The position numbers were made by a program, and so were the translations under genes. Source: NCEH01 sp002257205 (lineage in GTDB: Bacteria; Pseudomonadota; Alphaproteobacteria; Rhizobiales; Xanthobacteraceae). From it: 64,000 bases of DNA. Numbering within the stretch: the first letter of the stretch is position 1; each line of letters begins with the position of its first letter. The stretch lies in the NCBI RefSeq assembly GCF_043195105.1, contig NZ_JBAFWO010000007.1; one strand, written 5' to 3'. Below the pieces are notes generated by a model that was given only the letters and a program-made list of their open reading frames with translations, had not been told where the DNA came from and did not search any database. This document shows positions 53,063 to 62,038 of this stretch, in pieces.

Positions 53063-53943
53063 GTCGCGGCCCCGACCAGATGGAGATGCCCGCTTTGGCC
53101 GCTGTCGGCCACCTCGAACCGGCGGCCGTGTTGCAGCGAGGGGATGCGCCGGCGCGCGGCGGCGACCTCCTTCAGGTCGATTTCGGCGAGGATCACGCCG
53201 GGGTCGGTGCCGCCTTCGGCGATCACGCGGCCCCACGGGTCCACGACCAGCGAATGGCCATAGGTCTCGCGGCCGTTCTCGTGGCGTCCGCCCTGGGCGG
53301 CGGCGAGCACATAGGCGCCGTTCTCGATGGCGCGGGCGCGCAGCAGCACATGCCAATGGGCTTCCCCGGTGGGCCGGGTGAAGGCGGCCGGCACGGTCAG
53401 CACATCGGCGCCGCTCTCCGCCAGCGCCCGGTAGAGCGGGGGGAAGCGCAGGTCGTAGCAGATAGTGAGGCCGACCTTGACCCCCGCGACGGAGGCGGTC
53501 ACGGCGCGCTCGCCGGGCCGGTAGGAATTGGATTCGCGATAGCTCTCGCCATTGCCGAGGTCGACATCGAACATGTGGATCTTGTCGTAGCGGGCGGCGA
53601 TGTCCCCGTCGGGGGCGATCAGGAAGCCGCGATTGACGGCGCGCTGATCGGAGATTTTCAGCGCCAGCGAGCCCACATGCAGGTGGATCTTCAGCTCGCG
53701 CGCCAGATCGCGGAACGCGGCGAGGGCAAGGTCGGCCTCTTCCTCGCGCAGCTTTTCGAACAGGAGCGTGCGGTCCAGCTCCATCAGATTGGTGGTTTCC
53801 GGCGTCTGCACATATTGCGCGCCGGCCTGGGCGGCCTCGCGGATCAGCGCGCTGGCGGTCTGGATGTTGGCGGCGACCTCGCGCCCGGAGCGCAACTGAA
53901 CCAGGCCCACGCGCAGGGTTTCGGTCTTCTGGATCTCACTCAT
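53059..53943 (-). CDS. Carbon-nitrogen hydrolase, nitrilase superfamily (NIT-like)
   Basis: A 294-residue amidase. The Glu-Lys-Cys triad appears as Glu in TPETTNL, Lys in RYDKIHMFDVD and Cys in TICYDLRFP. The sequence resembles the Nit1/Nit2 branch, whose members hydrolyse deaminated glutathione or omega-amides of oxaloacetate and 2-oxoglutarate. The glutaredoxin gene lies nearby on the same strand, which fits a role in glutathione repair. Deaminated-glutathione amidase is the likeliest reading, but the branch cannot be settled by eye. Confidence 0.9.
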   Translation of the reverse strand: MSEIQKTETLRVGLVQLRSGREVAANIQTASALIREAAQAGAQYVQTPETTNLMELDRTLLFEKLREEEADLALAAFRDLARELKIHLHVGSLALKISDQRAVNRGFLIAPDGDIAARYDKIHMFDVDLGNGESYRESNSYRPGERAVTASVAGVKVGLTICYDLRFPPLYRALAESGADVLTVPAAFTRPTGEAHWHVLLRARAIENGAYVLAAAQGGRHENGRETYGHSLVVDPWGRVIAEGGTDPGVILAEIDLKEVAAARRRIPSLQHGRRFEVADSGQSGHLHLVGAAT

Positions 53944-54053
53944 GGCTTAGGCTCGCGGCGCGCAACAGGGATATATGGGATGAAGAGTGTAGAGGCTCGT
54001 CCTGCCGCGCGCGAGGGATAAAGGCCGCGTGGGTTCGCTGGAGCGGCCAGGAG

Positions 54054-54101
54054 CCCGCGCAGTGACCCGCCCGCGCAGTGATCCCCCCGCGCAATGATCC
54101 C
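54054..54101. repeat. 16-bp tandem repeat in the nitrilase-glutaredoxin gap
   Basis: CCCGCGCARTGAYCC is repeated three times with 16-bp period, starting at 54054, 54070 and 54086, between the glutaredoxin gene and the nitrilase gene. The last copy ends 13 bp from the glutaredoxin stop. Confidence 0.8.
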
Positions 54102-54113
54102 CCGCGGTGCGGA

Positions 54114-54371
54114 TCAGGCCGTGATCAGCGTGTCGAGTTCGCCGGCGCTTTCCAGGGCGTAGAGATCGTCGCAGCCGCCCACATGGGTCTCGCCGATGAA
54201 AATCTGCGGAACGCTGGTGCGCCCCCCGGCGCGCCGGGACATTTCCTCTTGTCCGGCGGGGTCCGTGGTCACGTCAATTTCGGTGAACGTCAAACCTTTT
54301 CGGCGCAGCAACTCCTTTGCGGCATGGCAATAGGGGCACCAGCTCTTGGTGTAGATTTCGATGGTTTTCAT
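54114..54371 (-). CDS. grxC: Glutaredoxin 3
   Basis: An 85-residue dithiol glutaredoxin. The redox centre CPYC is at residues 12-15, followed by SVPQIFIGE with the cis-proline and GGCDDLYAL for glutathione binding. It reduces disulfides and glutathionylated proteins using glutathione in the cytoplasm. ATG 54371 gives the standard N-terminus; the frame is open further upstream but overlaps comF. It is transcribed behind comF with a 59-bp gap, the usual comF-grxC-nit arrangement of Hyphomicrobiales. Confidence 0.95.
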   Translation of the reverse strand: MKTIEIYTKSWCPYCHAAKELLRRKGLTFTEIDVTTDPAGQEEMSRRAGGRTSVPQIFIGETHVGGCDDLYALESAGELDTLITA

Positions 54372-54430
54372 GCAGCCCTCTGCGCAACGGGCCAAACCGC
54401 CGTCACGGAATTGTTGCATAATAAGGCTCT

Positions 54431-55273
54431 TCAGTCGGCTTCGACAACCCTGGCGAAGGTGACGGCGTCGATATGAACGGCCTTCGCATACCTCAGGGCC
54501 TTCGCGCAGGCATCCAACGTCGCCCCGGTTGTGAGGACATCGTCCACAATCACGATGCGCCGCCCGGCCACGTGGTGCAGGAGCGAATCGGGCACGCGAA
54601 ACGCGCCCGAAACATTCGCGCGGCGTTCCATGCGGTTGAAGGATACCTGCGAAGGGGTGGCGCGCGTGCGCGCGAGCACGTCGGTGCGGCACGGCACCCC
54701 GCTCGCCTTGGAAATCCGGCGGGCGAGCAGGGCGGCTTGGTTGAAGCGGCGCCGCCACAGCCGCAAGGAATGCAGCGGCACCGGCACGATCAGGTCCGCT
54801 TCGCGCAGCAATTCGCCCGCCGCGCGGGTCATCAGGCGCGCCATCGGGGCCGCCATGTCGAGTCGGTCGCCATATTTCAGGCCGTGAACGAGATCGCGCG
54901 ACACCGGGCCGAACAGCACCGCCGCGCGCGCCCGGTCGAAGGCCGGCGGGTCGGTGACGGCTTCCAGGGACAGGCGCGGCGCGCCGTCGCTTTGCTGCTG
55001 CTCATAGGCGAAGGGAATGCCGAGCCGCTCGCAATAGGGTCGCTCCACGAAGGCGAGGCGGCGCCAGCATCCCCCGCACAGCCCTTCCGCCTCATGGACA
55101 ATGGCGCCGCACGCAACGCAGGTGGGCGGCAGCACGAGGCCGAGCGCCGCCTTGCCGACCGCATGCAGGACCCGCCCGGCACCCCGCCCGCCGGCGCGCA
55201 GCCGCTCCACCACGCTCGGCGCGGGCTCTGCCGGCTCCGCGTCCTCGTCGTGCCCTGCCCCTGCCGTCGCCAT
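54431..55273 (-). CDS. comF: ComF family phosphoribosyltransferase-like protein
   Basis: A 280-residue ComF protein. A zinc-binding part has C-V-A-C and later C-G-G-C (about residues 52-72), and the PRTase loop is RIVIVDDVLTTGATLDAC near residue 245. PLHSLRLWRRRFNQAALLA and R..ATPSQ-S-x-x-x-R-R-x-N are typical of the family. ComF supports DNA uptake in competent bacteria and may aid DNA repair or replication restart elsewhere. ATG 55273 is preferred for GGGGAAGG upstream; in-frame ATGs at 55366 and 55384 would add low-complexity residues. Confidence 0.9.
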   Translation of the reverse strand: MATAGAGHDEDAEPAEPAPSVVERLRAGGRGAGRVLHAVGKAALGLVLPPTCVACGAIVHEAEGLCGGCWRRLAFVERPYCERLGIPFAYEQQQSDGAPRLSLEAVTDPPAFDRARAAVLFGPVSRDLVHGLKYGDRLDMAAPMARLMTRAAGELLREADLIVPVPLHSLRLWRRRFNQAALLARRISKASGVPCRTDVLARTRATPSQVSFNRMERRANVSGAFRVPDSLLHHVAGRRIVIVDDVLTTGATLDACAKALRYAKAVHIDAVTFARVVEAD

Positions 55274-55622
55274 GCGGCCGCCTTCCCCTTGCGCGCGCAC
55301 AATGGAACGGGACGCACGCGCCTTCAATGCCCGGGGCGGCGGGCGAACGGGCGCGTGGTCCCGCATGGTGGCGCCAATGGCCATCCGCTGGCCCGACGCG
55401 ATTGCAGCAGAGCATCGTCATGCACGGGCTTGTCCCGTGCATCCACGCGGCCCCGCTGGCGCCGGCTTTTCAAGGTCAGCACGGGCTGCCCGCCGTGGAT
55501 GGCCGGGACACGCCCGGCCATGACGAAAGAAAGGGGACGACCGAAGGACGACGACCGAAAGGGGCGGAATAGGGTGCGCACTTTGTTTCCGGCGCGCCCG
55601 CTCCCGCGCATGTCTATCGGTC
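55274..55622. repeat. Intergenic region holding the inverted 115-bp repeat
   Basis: In this 349-bp gap, about 55406-55523 is the inverted partner of the element at 46384-46498: TTGCAGCAGAGCAT, then GTCATGCACGGGC..CCCGTGCATCCACG, and an end with CCCGGCCATGACG. A frame covering it on either strand is a by-product. No promoter for comF is evident by eye. Confidence 0.6.
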
Positions 55623-58109
55623 CTAGCCCGGCCGCCAGCGGCGCAGCAGCAAGGCGTTGCCGATGACGCTGACCGAGGAGAGCGCCATGGCCGCCGCAGC
55701 CACCATGGGCGAGAGCAGCAGACCGAGCACGGGATAGAGCACGCCGGCCGCGATTGGCACGCCGGCCGCATTGTAGAAGAAGGCGAAGAACAGGTTGCGG
55801 CGGATATTGGCCATGGTCGCCCGCGAGAGGGAGCGGGCGTGGGCGATGCCCGCGAGATCGCCCTTCAGCAAAGTGATGCCGGCGCTCTCCATCGCGACGT
55901 CGGTGCCGGTGCCCATGGCGATGCCCACATCGGCGGCGGCCAGCGCGGGCGCATCATTCACCCCGTCGCCGGCCATGGCGACCACCCGACCCTCGGCGCG
56001 CAGGCGGGCGATCAGCGCCGCCTTGTCCTTTGGCAGCACCTCGGCGACCACCTCGGTGAGGCCGAGCCGGTCAGCGACCGCCTGGGCGGTGGCGCGATTG
56101 TCGCCCGTGAGCATGATGACGCGGATGCCGTCCGCCTTCAGCGCCGCGAGCGCCGCCGGCGTGCTCGCCTTGATGGGATCGGCGACCGCGATCAGGCCGA
56201 TGGCGGCTCCGCCAGCGGCGACGAGCACCACGCTCGCCCCCTCGCGGCGCAGGGCCTCGGCTTCCCCGGCAAGGGCGTCGCTTGCGATGCCATGCTCGGC
56301 GAGGAAGGCGGCATGGCCCACCAGCACGGTTTCGCCCTCCACGGTACCGATCACGCCCTTGCCCACCGGACTGTCGAAGCCCGCCGGTTCGCTCAAGGCG
56401 AGGCCGCGCGCCTGCGCTCCGGCGACGATGGCGGCGGCGAGCGGGTGCTCGCTCGGCCGTTCCAGGCTCGCGGCGAGGCGCAGCACCTCGTCTTCCGACC
56501 GGCCGAGGGCGCGCACCGCGGTGAGCTTGGGCTTGCCCTCGGTGAGGGTGCCGGTCTTGTCCGCCACCAGCGTGTCGACCTTCTCCAGCCGCTCGAGCGC
56601 TTCCGCGCTCTTGATGAGAATGCCCGCCTGGGCGCCCCGCCCGACGCCGACCATGATCGACATGGGCGTGGCGAGCCCGAGCGCGCACGGGCAGGCGATG
56701 ATCAGCACCGACACCCCGGCCATCAGCGCGAAGGTCAGGCGCGGCTCGGGACCCACCAGCATCCACACGCCGAAGGCGATGAGCGCGGCGGCGATGACCG
56801 CCGGCACGAACCAGCCGGAGACCTGATCGGCGAGCCGCTGGATCGGCGCGCGCGAGCGCTGGGCCTGCGCCACCATCTGCACGATCTGGGCGAGCAGGGT
56901 CTCGCGGCCCACCTTTTCGGCGCGCATCACGATACCGCCGCTGACATTCAGCGTGCCGGCGATGACGGTGTCGCCAACTTCCTTGGAAATCGGCAGAGAT
57001 TCGCCCGTAATCAGGGATTCATCCAGACTGCTGCGGCCTTCGTCTACCTTGCCGTCCACCGGCACCTTCTCGCCGGGCCGCACCCGCAGGCGGTCGCCGG
57101 GGTGGACGCTGTCGAGCGGCACATCCTCTTCCGTGCCGTCGGCATTGAGGCGGCGGGCGGTTTTCGGGGCAAGGCCGAGCAGGGCCTTGATGGCGCCGGA
57201 GGTCTGGTCGCGCGCCCGCAATTCCAGCATTTGCCCGAGCAGCACCAGGACCGTGATCACGGCGGCGGCCTCGAAATAGACCGGAACCGCCCCGTCATGT
57301 GTCTGGAAAGATTGGGGAAACAGACCGGGCGCAAAGGTGCCGACAAGGCTGTAGAGGAACGCCACGCCGGTGCCGAGGGCGATCAGCGTGAACATATTGA
57401 GGTGCCCACTCCGCACCGAAGCCGCGCCGCGCTCGAAGAACGGCAGGCCGCACCATAGCACCACTGGAGTGGCGAGGACGAGCTGGACGAAATTCGAGGT
57501 CTGCTGCGGCAGAAGATGCAGGCCGAACAGATGCTGGCCCATTTCCAGCACGAACACCGGCACAGTCAGTGCCAGGCCGATCCAGAAACGGCGAGACATA
57601 TCAACGAGTTCGGCGTTAGGGCCGTCGTCCAGCGTCACAAGATCCGGTTCCAGCGCCATGCCGCAGATGGGGCAGGTGCCGGGGCCGACCTGGCGGATTT
57701 CCGGGTGCATGGGGCAAGTGAAGACCGTGCCCTCCGGCACCGGCTCGGCAGGGGCTGCCTTGCCGGCAAGATAGCGCTCGGGATCGGCTTCGAACTTGGT
57801 CTTGCAGCCGGCGCAGCAGAAGTAAAAGGGCTGACCATTATGGTCGGCACGATGCTTGGCGGTATGGGGGTCCACATCCATGCCGCAGACCGGGTCCTTG
57901 GCCATGTGGGAATGGCCGCAGGCGGCATGATCGTGGCTGGTGTGATCGTGCCCCGCCTCGGCCGGTGTCGCGCCCTTAGCGGCGCCGCAACAGCTTGCAG
58001 CCGCAGGCTTTTCCGGCATGTTCAGCGACGCTGGGCCGCCGCAGCAGCTTGCGGCCGGTTCGCTCCCCGTGGGGGAGGCGGGAGAAGGGGCGTGTGGATC
58101 GTGTGCCAT
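55623..58109 (-). CDS. copA: Copper-exporting P1B-type ATPase with YHS and heavy-metal-binding domains
   Basis: An 828-residue P1B-1 ATPase. The N-terminal 80 residues are Cys/His-rich (two SCCG blocks, HDHTSHDH), followed by a YHS domain (DPVCGMDV..FCCAGCKTKF) and a CPMHPE..GTCPICGM metal-binding segment instead of the usual HMA domains. The transmembrane metal site is IACPCALG, the phosphorylated Asp is in DKTGTLTEG, and GDGVNDAPAL closes the hinge. CPC with CsoR next door points to Cu(I) export from the cytoplasm. The ATG at 58109 follows GAGGCG. Confidence 0.94.
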   Translation of the reverse strand: MAHDPHAPSPASPTGSEPAASCCGGPASLNMPEKPAAASCCGAAKGATPAEAGHDHTSHDHAACGHSHMAKDPVCGMDVDPHTAKHRADHNGQPFYFCCAGCKTKFEADPERYLAGKAAPAEPVPEGTVFTCPMHPEIRQVGPGTCPICGMALEPDLVTLDDGPNAELVDMSRRFWIGLALTVPVFVLEMGQHLFGLHLLPQQTSNFVQLVLATPVVLWCGLPFFERGAASVRSGHLNMFTLIALGTGVAFLYSLVGTFAPGLFPQSFQTHDGAVPVYFEAAAVITVLVLLGQMLELRARDQTSGAIKALLGLAPKTARRLNADGTEEDVPLDSVHPGDRLRVRPGEKVPVDGKVDEGRSSLDESLITGESLPISKEVGDTVIAGTLNVSGGIVMRAEKVGRETLLAQIVQMVAQAQRSRAPIQRLADQVSGWFVPAVIAAALIAFGVWMLVGPEPRLTFALMAGVSVLIIACPCALGLATPMSIMVGVGRGAQAGILIKSAEALERLEKVDTLVADKTGTLTEGKPKLTAVRALGRSEDEVLRLAASLERPSEHPLAAAIVAGAQARGLALSEPAGFDSPVGKGVIGTVEGETVLVGHAAFLAEHGIASDALAGEAEALRREGASVVLVAAGGAAIGLIAVADPIKASTPAALAALKADGIRVIMLTGDNRATAQAVADRLGLTEVVAEVLPKDKAALIARLRAEGRVVAMAGDGVNDAPALAAADVGIAMGTGTDVAMESAGITLLKGDLAGIAHARSLSRATMANIRRNLFFAFFYNAAGVPIAAGVLYPVLGLLLSPMVAAAAMALSSVSVIGNALLLRRWRPG

Positions 58110-58182
58110 GGTCGCCTCATTGCGTCTCCGCGCGCGGCGGTCTTTGCGCTCGCTCAGAAAGACGCGAATTGACTGCGCGAAA

Positions 58183-58198
58183 TAACCCCCAGGGGGTA
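58183..58198. promoter_or_regulatory. CsoR operator, copA-proximal
   Basis: TAACCCCCAGGGGGTA has the pseudo-palindromic C-run/G-run shape of CsoR sites. It lies between divergent copA and csoR. Confidence 0.75.
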
Positions 58199-58215
58199 TC
58201 TGCATCTTGTTCTTT

Positions 58216-58232
58216 ATACCCGCCAGGGGTAT
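58216..58232. promoter_or_regulatory. CsoR operator, csoR-proximal
   Basis: ATACCC and GGGTAT around a 5-bp centre form a second CsoR-type site. It touches the csoR ATG at 58233, so the repressor could also block translation initiation or the start may be the ATG at 58242. Confidence 0.75.
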
Positions 58233-58517
58233 ATGGCAAGCATGCGCGATCCGGCAAAATCCTCCGTCCTGAAACGTCTCAACCGCATCGAAGGGCAGGT
58301 GCGCGGCATTTCGCGCATGGTGGAGGAGGATCGCTATTGCATCGACCTCATCACCCAGATCTCGGCCGTTCGCGCGGCCCTGCGGCGGGCGGAAGAAGAA
58401 GTGCTGCGCGATCATGTCGCCCATTGCGTCGAGCATGCGATCCGCTCCGGCGACGCGGACGAACAGCGCAAGAAAGTCGCCGAACTGATGGATGTGATCG
58501 CCCGCAGCGAGCGTTGA
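58233..58517 (+). CDS. csoR: Copper-sensing repressor CsoR
   Basis: A 94-residue all-helical DUF156 regulator. Cys36, His61 and Cys65 match the Cu(I) ligand set and numbering of Mycobacterium tuberculosis CsoR; the His fourth ligand of RcnR is absent, which argues for copper. RLNRIEGQVRGI is the family's DNA-binding helix. Apo-protein represses, Cu(I) releases. It diverges from copA with two operator-like sites between. ATG 58233 gives residue numbers equal to the reference, though ATG 58242 is better spaced from AGGGG. Confidence 0.93.
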   Translation: MASMRDPAKSSVLKRLNRIEGQVRGISRMVEEDRYCIDLITQISAVRAALRRAEEEVLRDHVAHCVEHAIRSGDADEQRKKVAELMDVIARSER

Positions 58518-58588
58518 TGTCCGGTCCACCCCTGCCAGCAGCGACACCCGGGTGGTATGATCGAGGCGTTGATTCGACGGGGGTCCCC

Positions 58589-59239
58589 ATGACATCTGGA
58601 CTGGCTTGCGATCCTTGGTGCCGGACGCGAGCGTCCCATGGCGGGCGCCTAGCCTGCGCGAGGATCGGGACCTTCGCCTTGGTCCGTGCGCTGCCGATTG
58701 CGGCTTTGGGTCTGGCGGTCTTTGCCGCGGCGATGCTGATGCCCGCTGGCCTGGCGCCTGCAGCCGCCGCCCCCGCCGGCACACTATGCCGCCCGGACGA
58801 GGCGGTGATCTTTTCCTGTCCGGCCGGTGCGCGGACGGTGTCGATCTGCGCCTCGGGGGACCTTGATGCAGGCAGCGGCCTTGTCCTGTATCGCTATGGC
58901 CGGCCGGGACGCGTGGAGATCACCTATCCCGATCCCGCAGTTCCACCCGCCCAGGCTTTTACCGCCGGCCGGCTGATGTTCGCCGGCGGCGGCGGCGCCT
59001 GGTTTCGCCTCGAGAAGGGGCCGTTCCGCTACACGGTGTTCAATGCCATCGGGAAATGGAATCCCAAGGGCGGCCCGTTGGCGCTCGCGGGCGTCGCGGT
59101 CGAGAAGGACGGTAAGCCACTCGCGGACATTGCCTGCGACGGCGACCCGGTGAGCGTGCTCGGCTCGGATTTTTTCGAGCGTGCCGGCATTAAGCTGATC
59201 GGCGACTTCGAGATTCCCGAGGCCTTCTTCCCGAAATAG
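58589..59239 (+). CDS. Exported protein of unknown function behind csoR
   Basis: A 216-residue protein I do not recognise. A hydrophobic stretch at about residues 32-52 (ALPIAALGLAVFAAAMLMPAGLAPAAAA) with a positively charged start acts as a signal, and cleavage after AAA is likely. The mature part has four or five Cys (TLCRPDE, FSCPAG, SICASG, IACDGD), possibly in disulfides, and a beta-rich look (YRYGRPGRVEITYP, FRLEKGPFRYTVFNAIGK). The csoR stop is 71 bp upstream on the same strand, so it may be copper-linked. The ATG at 58589 follows GGGGG. Confidence 0.6.
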   Translation: MTSGLACDPWCRTRASHGGRLACARIGTFALVRALPIAALGLAVFAAAMLMPAGLAPAAAAPAGTLCRPDEAVIFSCPAGARTVSICASGDLDAGSGLVLYRYGRPGRVEITYPDPAVPPAQAFTAGRLMFAGGGGAWFRLEKGPFRYTVFNAIGKWNPKGGPLALAGVAVEKDGKPLADIACDGDPVSVLGSDFFERAGIKLIGDFEIPEAFFPK

Positions 59240-59261
59240 CGCTCTATCTCTTTGAGTAGGC

Positions 59262-59363
59262 GCGTTTTCTTCACGCGAACCGGTGTCCACTTCGCTCGAA
59301 AACGCTTTTTGATTTGACGCGTTTTCTTACCGCAAAACCGGAATCCACTTTTGCTGAAAACGC
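59262..59363. repeat. Two tandem Hyphomicrobiales palindromes (GCGTTTTC/GAAAACGC)
   Basis: Copy 1 (59262-59305) and copy 2 (59319-59363) each begin with GCGTTTTC and end with GAAAACGC, with partial inner pairing (ACCGG, TCCACTT). They diverge at about a quarter of positions. Such units recur in intergenic regions of Rhizobium-like genomes. They sit between the convergent 58589 gene and hemW, ending 1 bp before the hemW stop codon, and can act as a two-way transcription end. Confidence 0.75.
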
Positions 59364-59364
59364 T

Positions 59365-60693
59365 TTAGTCCGCCAGCGCCGCGATGATGGCGTTCAGCAC
59401 CGGGAAGCCGGCTGGGGTCGCGGCGAGGCGGTCGCCGGTGCGCTTCACCAAGCCGTCCGCTTCCAATGGCGCGATGCGACTTTCGGGAATGGCCTGCCCG
59501 GCGAGCCTTGCATATCGGGCAAGGTCGACGCCCTCCGCGAGGCGCAGGCCCATGAGGAGGAGTTCGTCGGCCTGTTCGGCGCGCGCCAGCGTTTCGTCCG
59601 ACACGATGCCGTGGCCGTTCGCCTCCACCTGCTCCAGCCATTTTTCCGGCAGCTTCTGCGTGAAGGTGGCGCGGCGCGCCCCGTCCACCGCAAGCCGCCC
59701 ATGGGCGCCGGGGCCGATGCCGGCATAGGTGCCATAGCGCCAATAGACGAGATTATGCCGCGCCTCGGCACCGGGCCGGGCGTGGTTGGAAATCTCATAG
59801 GCCGGAAGCCCGGCCTGCGCTGTGATCTCCTGCGTCACATCCCAGAGCGCGCGGGCATGGTCGTCATCGGGGATCAGTAGCTTGCCGGCGGAATACAGCT
59901 TCTCGAACATGGTGCCCGGCTCGATGGTGAGCTGGTAGAGCGAGAGATGCTCGCAGCCTTCCGCGATGGCCCGCTCCAGCTCGCGCGCCCAATCTTCCGG
60001 CTTCTGGCGCGGGCGGGCATAGATGAGGTCGAACGAGACCCGCTCGAACGCATGGCGCGCGATCGCCACCGCCGCCAGCGCTTCGTCCACCGAATGCATG
60101 CGCCCGAGCGCCTTCAGCTCGGCATCGTCCAGTGCCTGCACGCCGAGCGAGACACGGTTCACCCCCGCCGTGCGATAGCCGCGAAACCGCTCCGCCTCGA
60201 CGCTGGTGGGGTTGGCCTCCAGCGTGATTTCGGCATCGGCGGCGAGCGGCCAGGCGGCATTCACCGCCTCCAGGATCGCCGCGACGGTGCTCGGTGCCAT
60301 GAGCGAGGGCGTGCCGCCGCCGAAGAACACCGTACCCGCTTCGCGCGGCCCGGTGAGGGCGCGCATATGAGCGATCTCCTGGCGAAAGGCCGCGATGAAG
60401 CGCGCCTGGTCGGGCGGCGAATGGCGCACGTGGCTGTTGAAGTCGCAATAGGGGCATTTGGCGAGGCAGAAGGGCCAATGCACATAAACGCCGAAACCGC
60501 CCGCACGATCTTCTCCACCCGCGCGGTCCGCCCCCTCTCCCGCTTGCGGGGGAGGGCCGGGGAGGGGGAAAGAGGGCGTGCGAGACGCTGGTATCGGCGC
60601 TGCGGCGCGTGCCCCCTCCCAACCCTCCCCCGCACGCGGGAGAGGGCCTGAATCGTTTGAAGCAGAAGGCGCAGAAGCGGTCGTCGTGGTCAT
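59365..60693 (-). CDS. hemW: Radical SAM heme chaperone HemW, with translated REP doublet
   Basis: A 442-residue HemW-type radical SAM protein. The [4Fe-4S] motif CLAKCPYC is near residue 77, preceded by GVYVHWPF; GGGTPSL and the HemW SLYQLTIEPGT stretch follow. It probably delivers heme to respiratory enzymes and is often misnamed coproporphyrinogen dehydrogenase. The ATG overlaps the rdgB stop (ATGA). Between that start and GVYVHWPF lie about 65 extra residues, and codons about 16-54 are two inverted copies of the 24-bp repeat palindrome (60533-60556, 60623-60646). No in-frame ATG, GTG or TTG lies between the repeat and the domain. Confidence 0.93.
   Translation of the reverse strand: MTTTTASAPSASNDSGPLPRAGEGWEGARAAAPIPASRTPSFPLPGPPPQAGEGADRAGGEDRAGGFGVYVHWPFCLAKCPYCDFNSHVRHSPPDQARFIAAFRQEIAHMRALTGPREAGTVFFGGGTPSLMAPSTVAAILEAVNAAWPLAADAEITLEANPTSVEAERFRGYRTAGVNRVSLGVQALDDAELKALGRMHSVDEALAAVAIARHAFERVSFDLIYARPRQKPEDWARELERAIAEGCEHLSLYQLTIEPGTMFEKLYSAGKLLIPDDDHARALWDVTQEITAQAGLPAYEISNHARPGAEARHNLVYWRYGTYAGIGPGAHGRLAVDGARRATFTQKLPEKWLEQVEANGHGIVSDETLARAEQADELLLMGLRLAEGVDLARYARLAGQAIPESRIAPLEADGLVKRTGDRLAATPAGFPVLNAIIAALAD
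60533..60646. repeat. REP-like inverted doublet inside hemW
   Basis: Copies at 60533-60556 and 60623-60646 have opposite orientation, 66 bp apart, with the same flanking C-rich and G-rich tails as the doublets at 1862-1973 and 7489-7589. Here the doublet is read in frame as P-L-P-x-A-G-E-G and P-P-P-Q-A-G-E-G segments. Confidence 0.85.
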
Positions 60694-61324
60694 GCCTCCA
60701 GGCAGGCCTGCGCCAATTGGCGGAAGGCGCGGGCGCGATGGGAAAGGCCGAAGCCGAGCGGCGGCATGGAATGCTTTTCCTCCGCGCTCATTTCCGCGAA
60801 CGTGCGGGTATGACCCTCGGGCACGAACATGGGGTCATAGCCGAACCCCTTGGCGCCACGGGTCGGCCACACCAACTCGCCTTCCACCACCCCCTCGAAT
60901 TCCTCCACATGGCCGTCGGGCCAGGCCAGGCACAGGGCCGAGACGAAGCGGGCGGTGCGCGAGTCCGAGTCCGTGGCGCCGCGCGCGACCAGCAGCGACT
61001 GGATGGTTTCCATCGCCTTTTCGAAATCGCGCTCCGGCCCGGCCCAGCGGGCGGTGTGGATGCCGGGCTGCCCGCCGAGCGCGTCGATCACCAGCCCGCT
61101 ATCGTCGGCAAACGCCGGCAATTGCGCCGCGCTCGCCGCCGCGACCGCCTTCAGGCGGGCATTGGCGGCGAAGGTGGTGCCGGTCTCGTCGGGCTCGGGC
61201 AGGCCCAGTTCGCCGGCGGCCACCGCTTCCACCCCATGGGGTTCGAGCAGCATGCGCATCTCGATGAGCTTGCCCTTATTGTGCGTGGCGACCACCAGCC
61301 GCCCTTCGAGCCGGCGATGGGACA

Positions 61325-61325
<1 letters not shown>
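60690..61325 (-). CDS. rdgB: Non-canonical purine NTP pyrophosphatase
   Basis: A 211-residue house-cleaning enzyme that hydrolyses ITP, dITP and XTP to monophosphates and so keeps them out of DNA and RNA. Family motifs are VATHNKGKLIEM, TFAANARLKA, ADDSGLVIDALGG, GIHTARWAG and the C-terminal GFGYDPMF and HSMPPLGFGLSHRARA. ATG 61325 overlaps the rph stop by one base. Normal length for the family. Confidence 0.97.
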
Positions 61326-62038
<713 letters not shown>

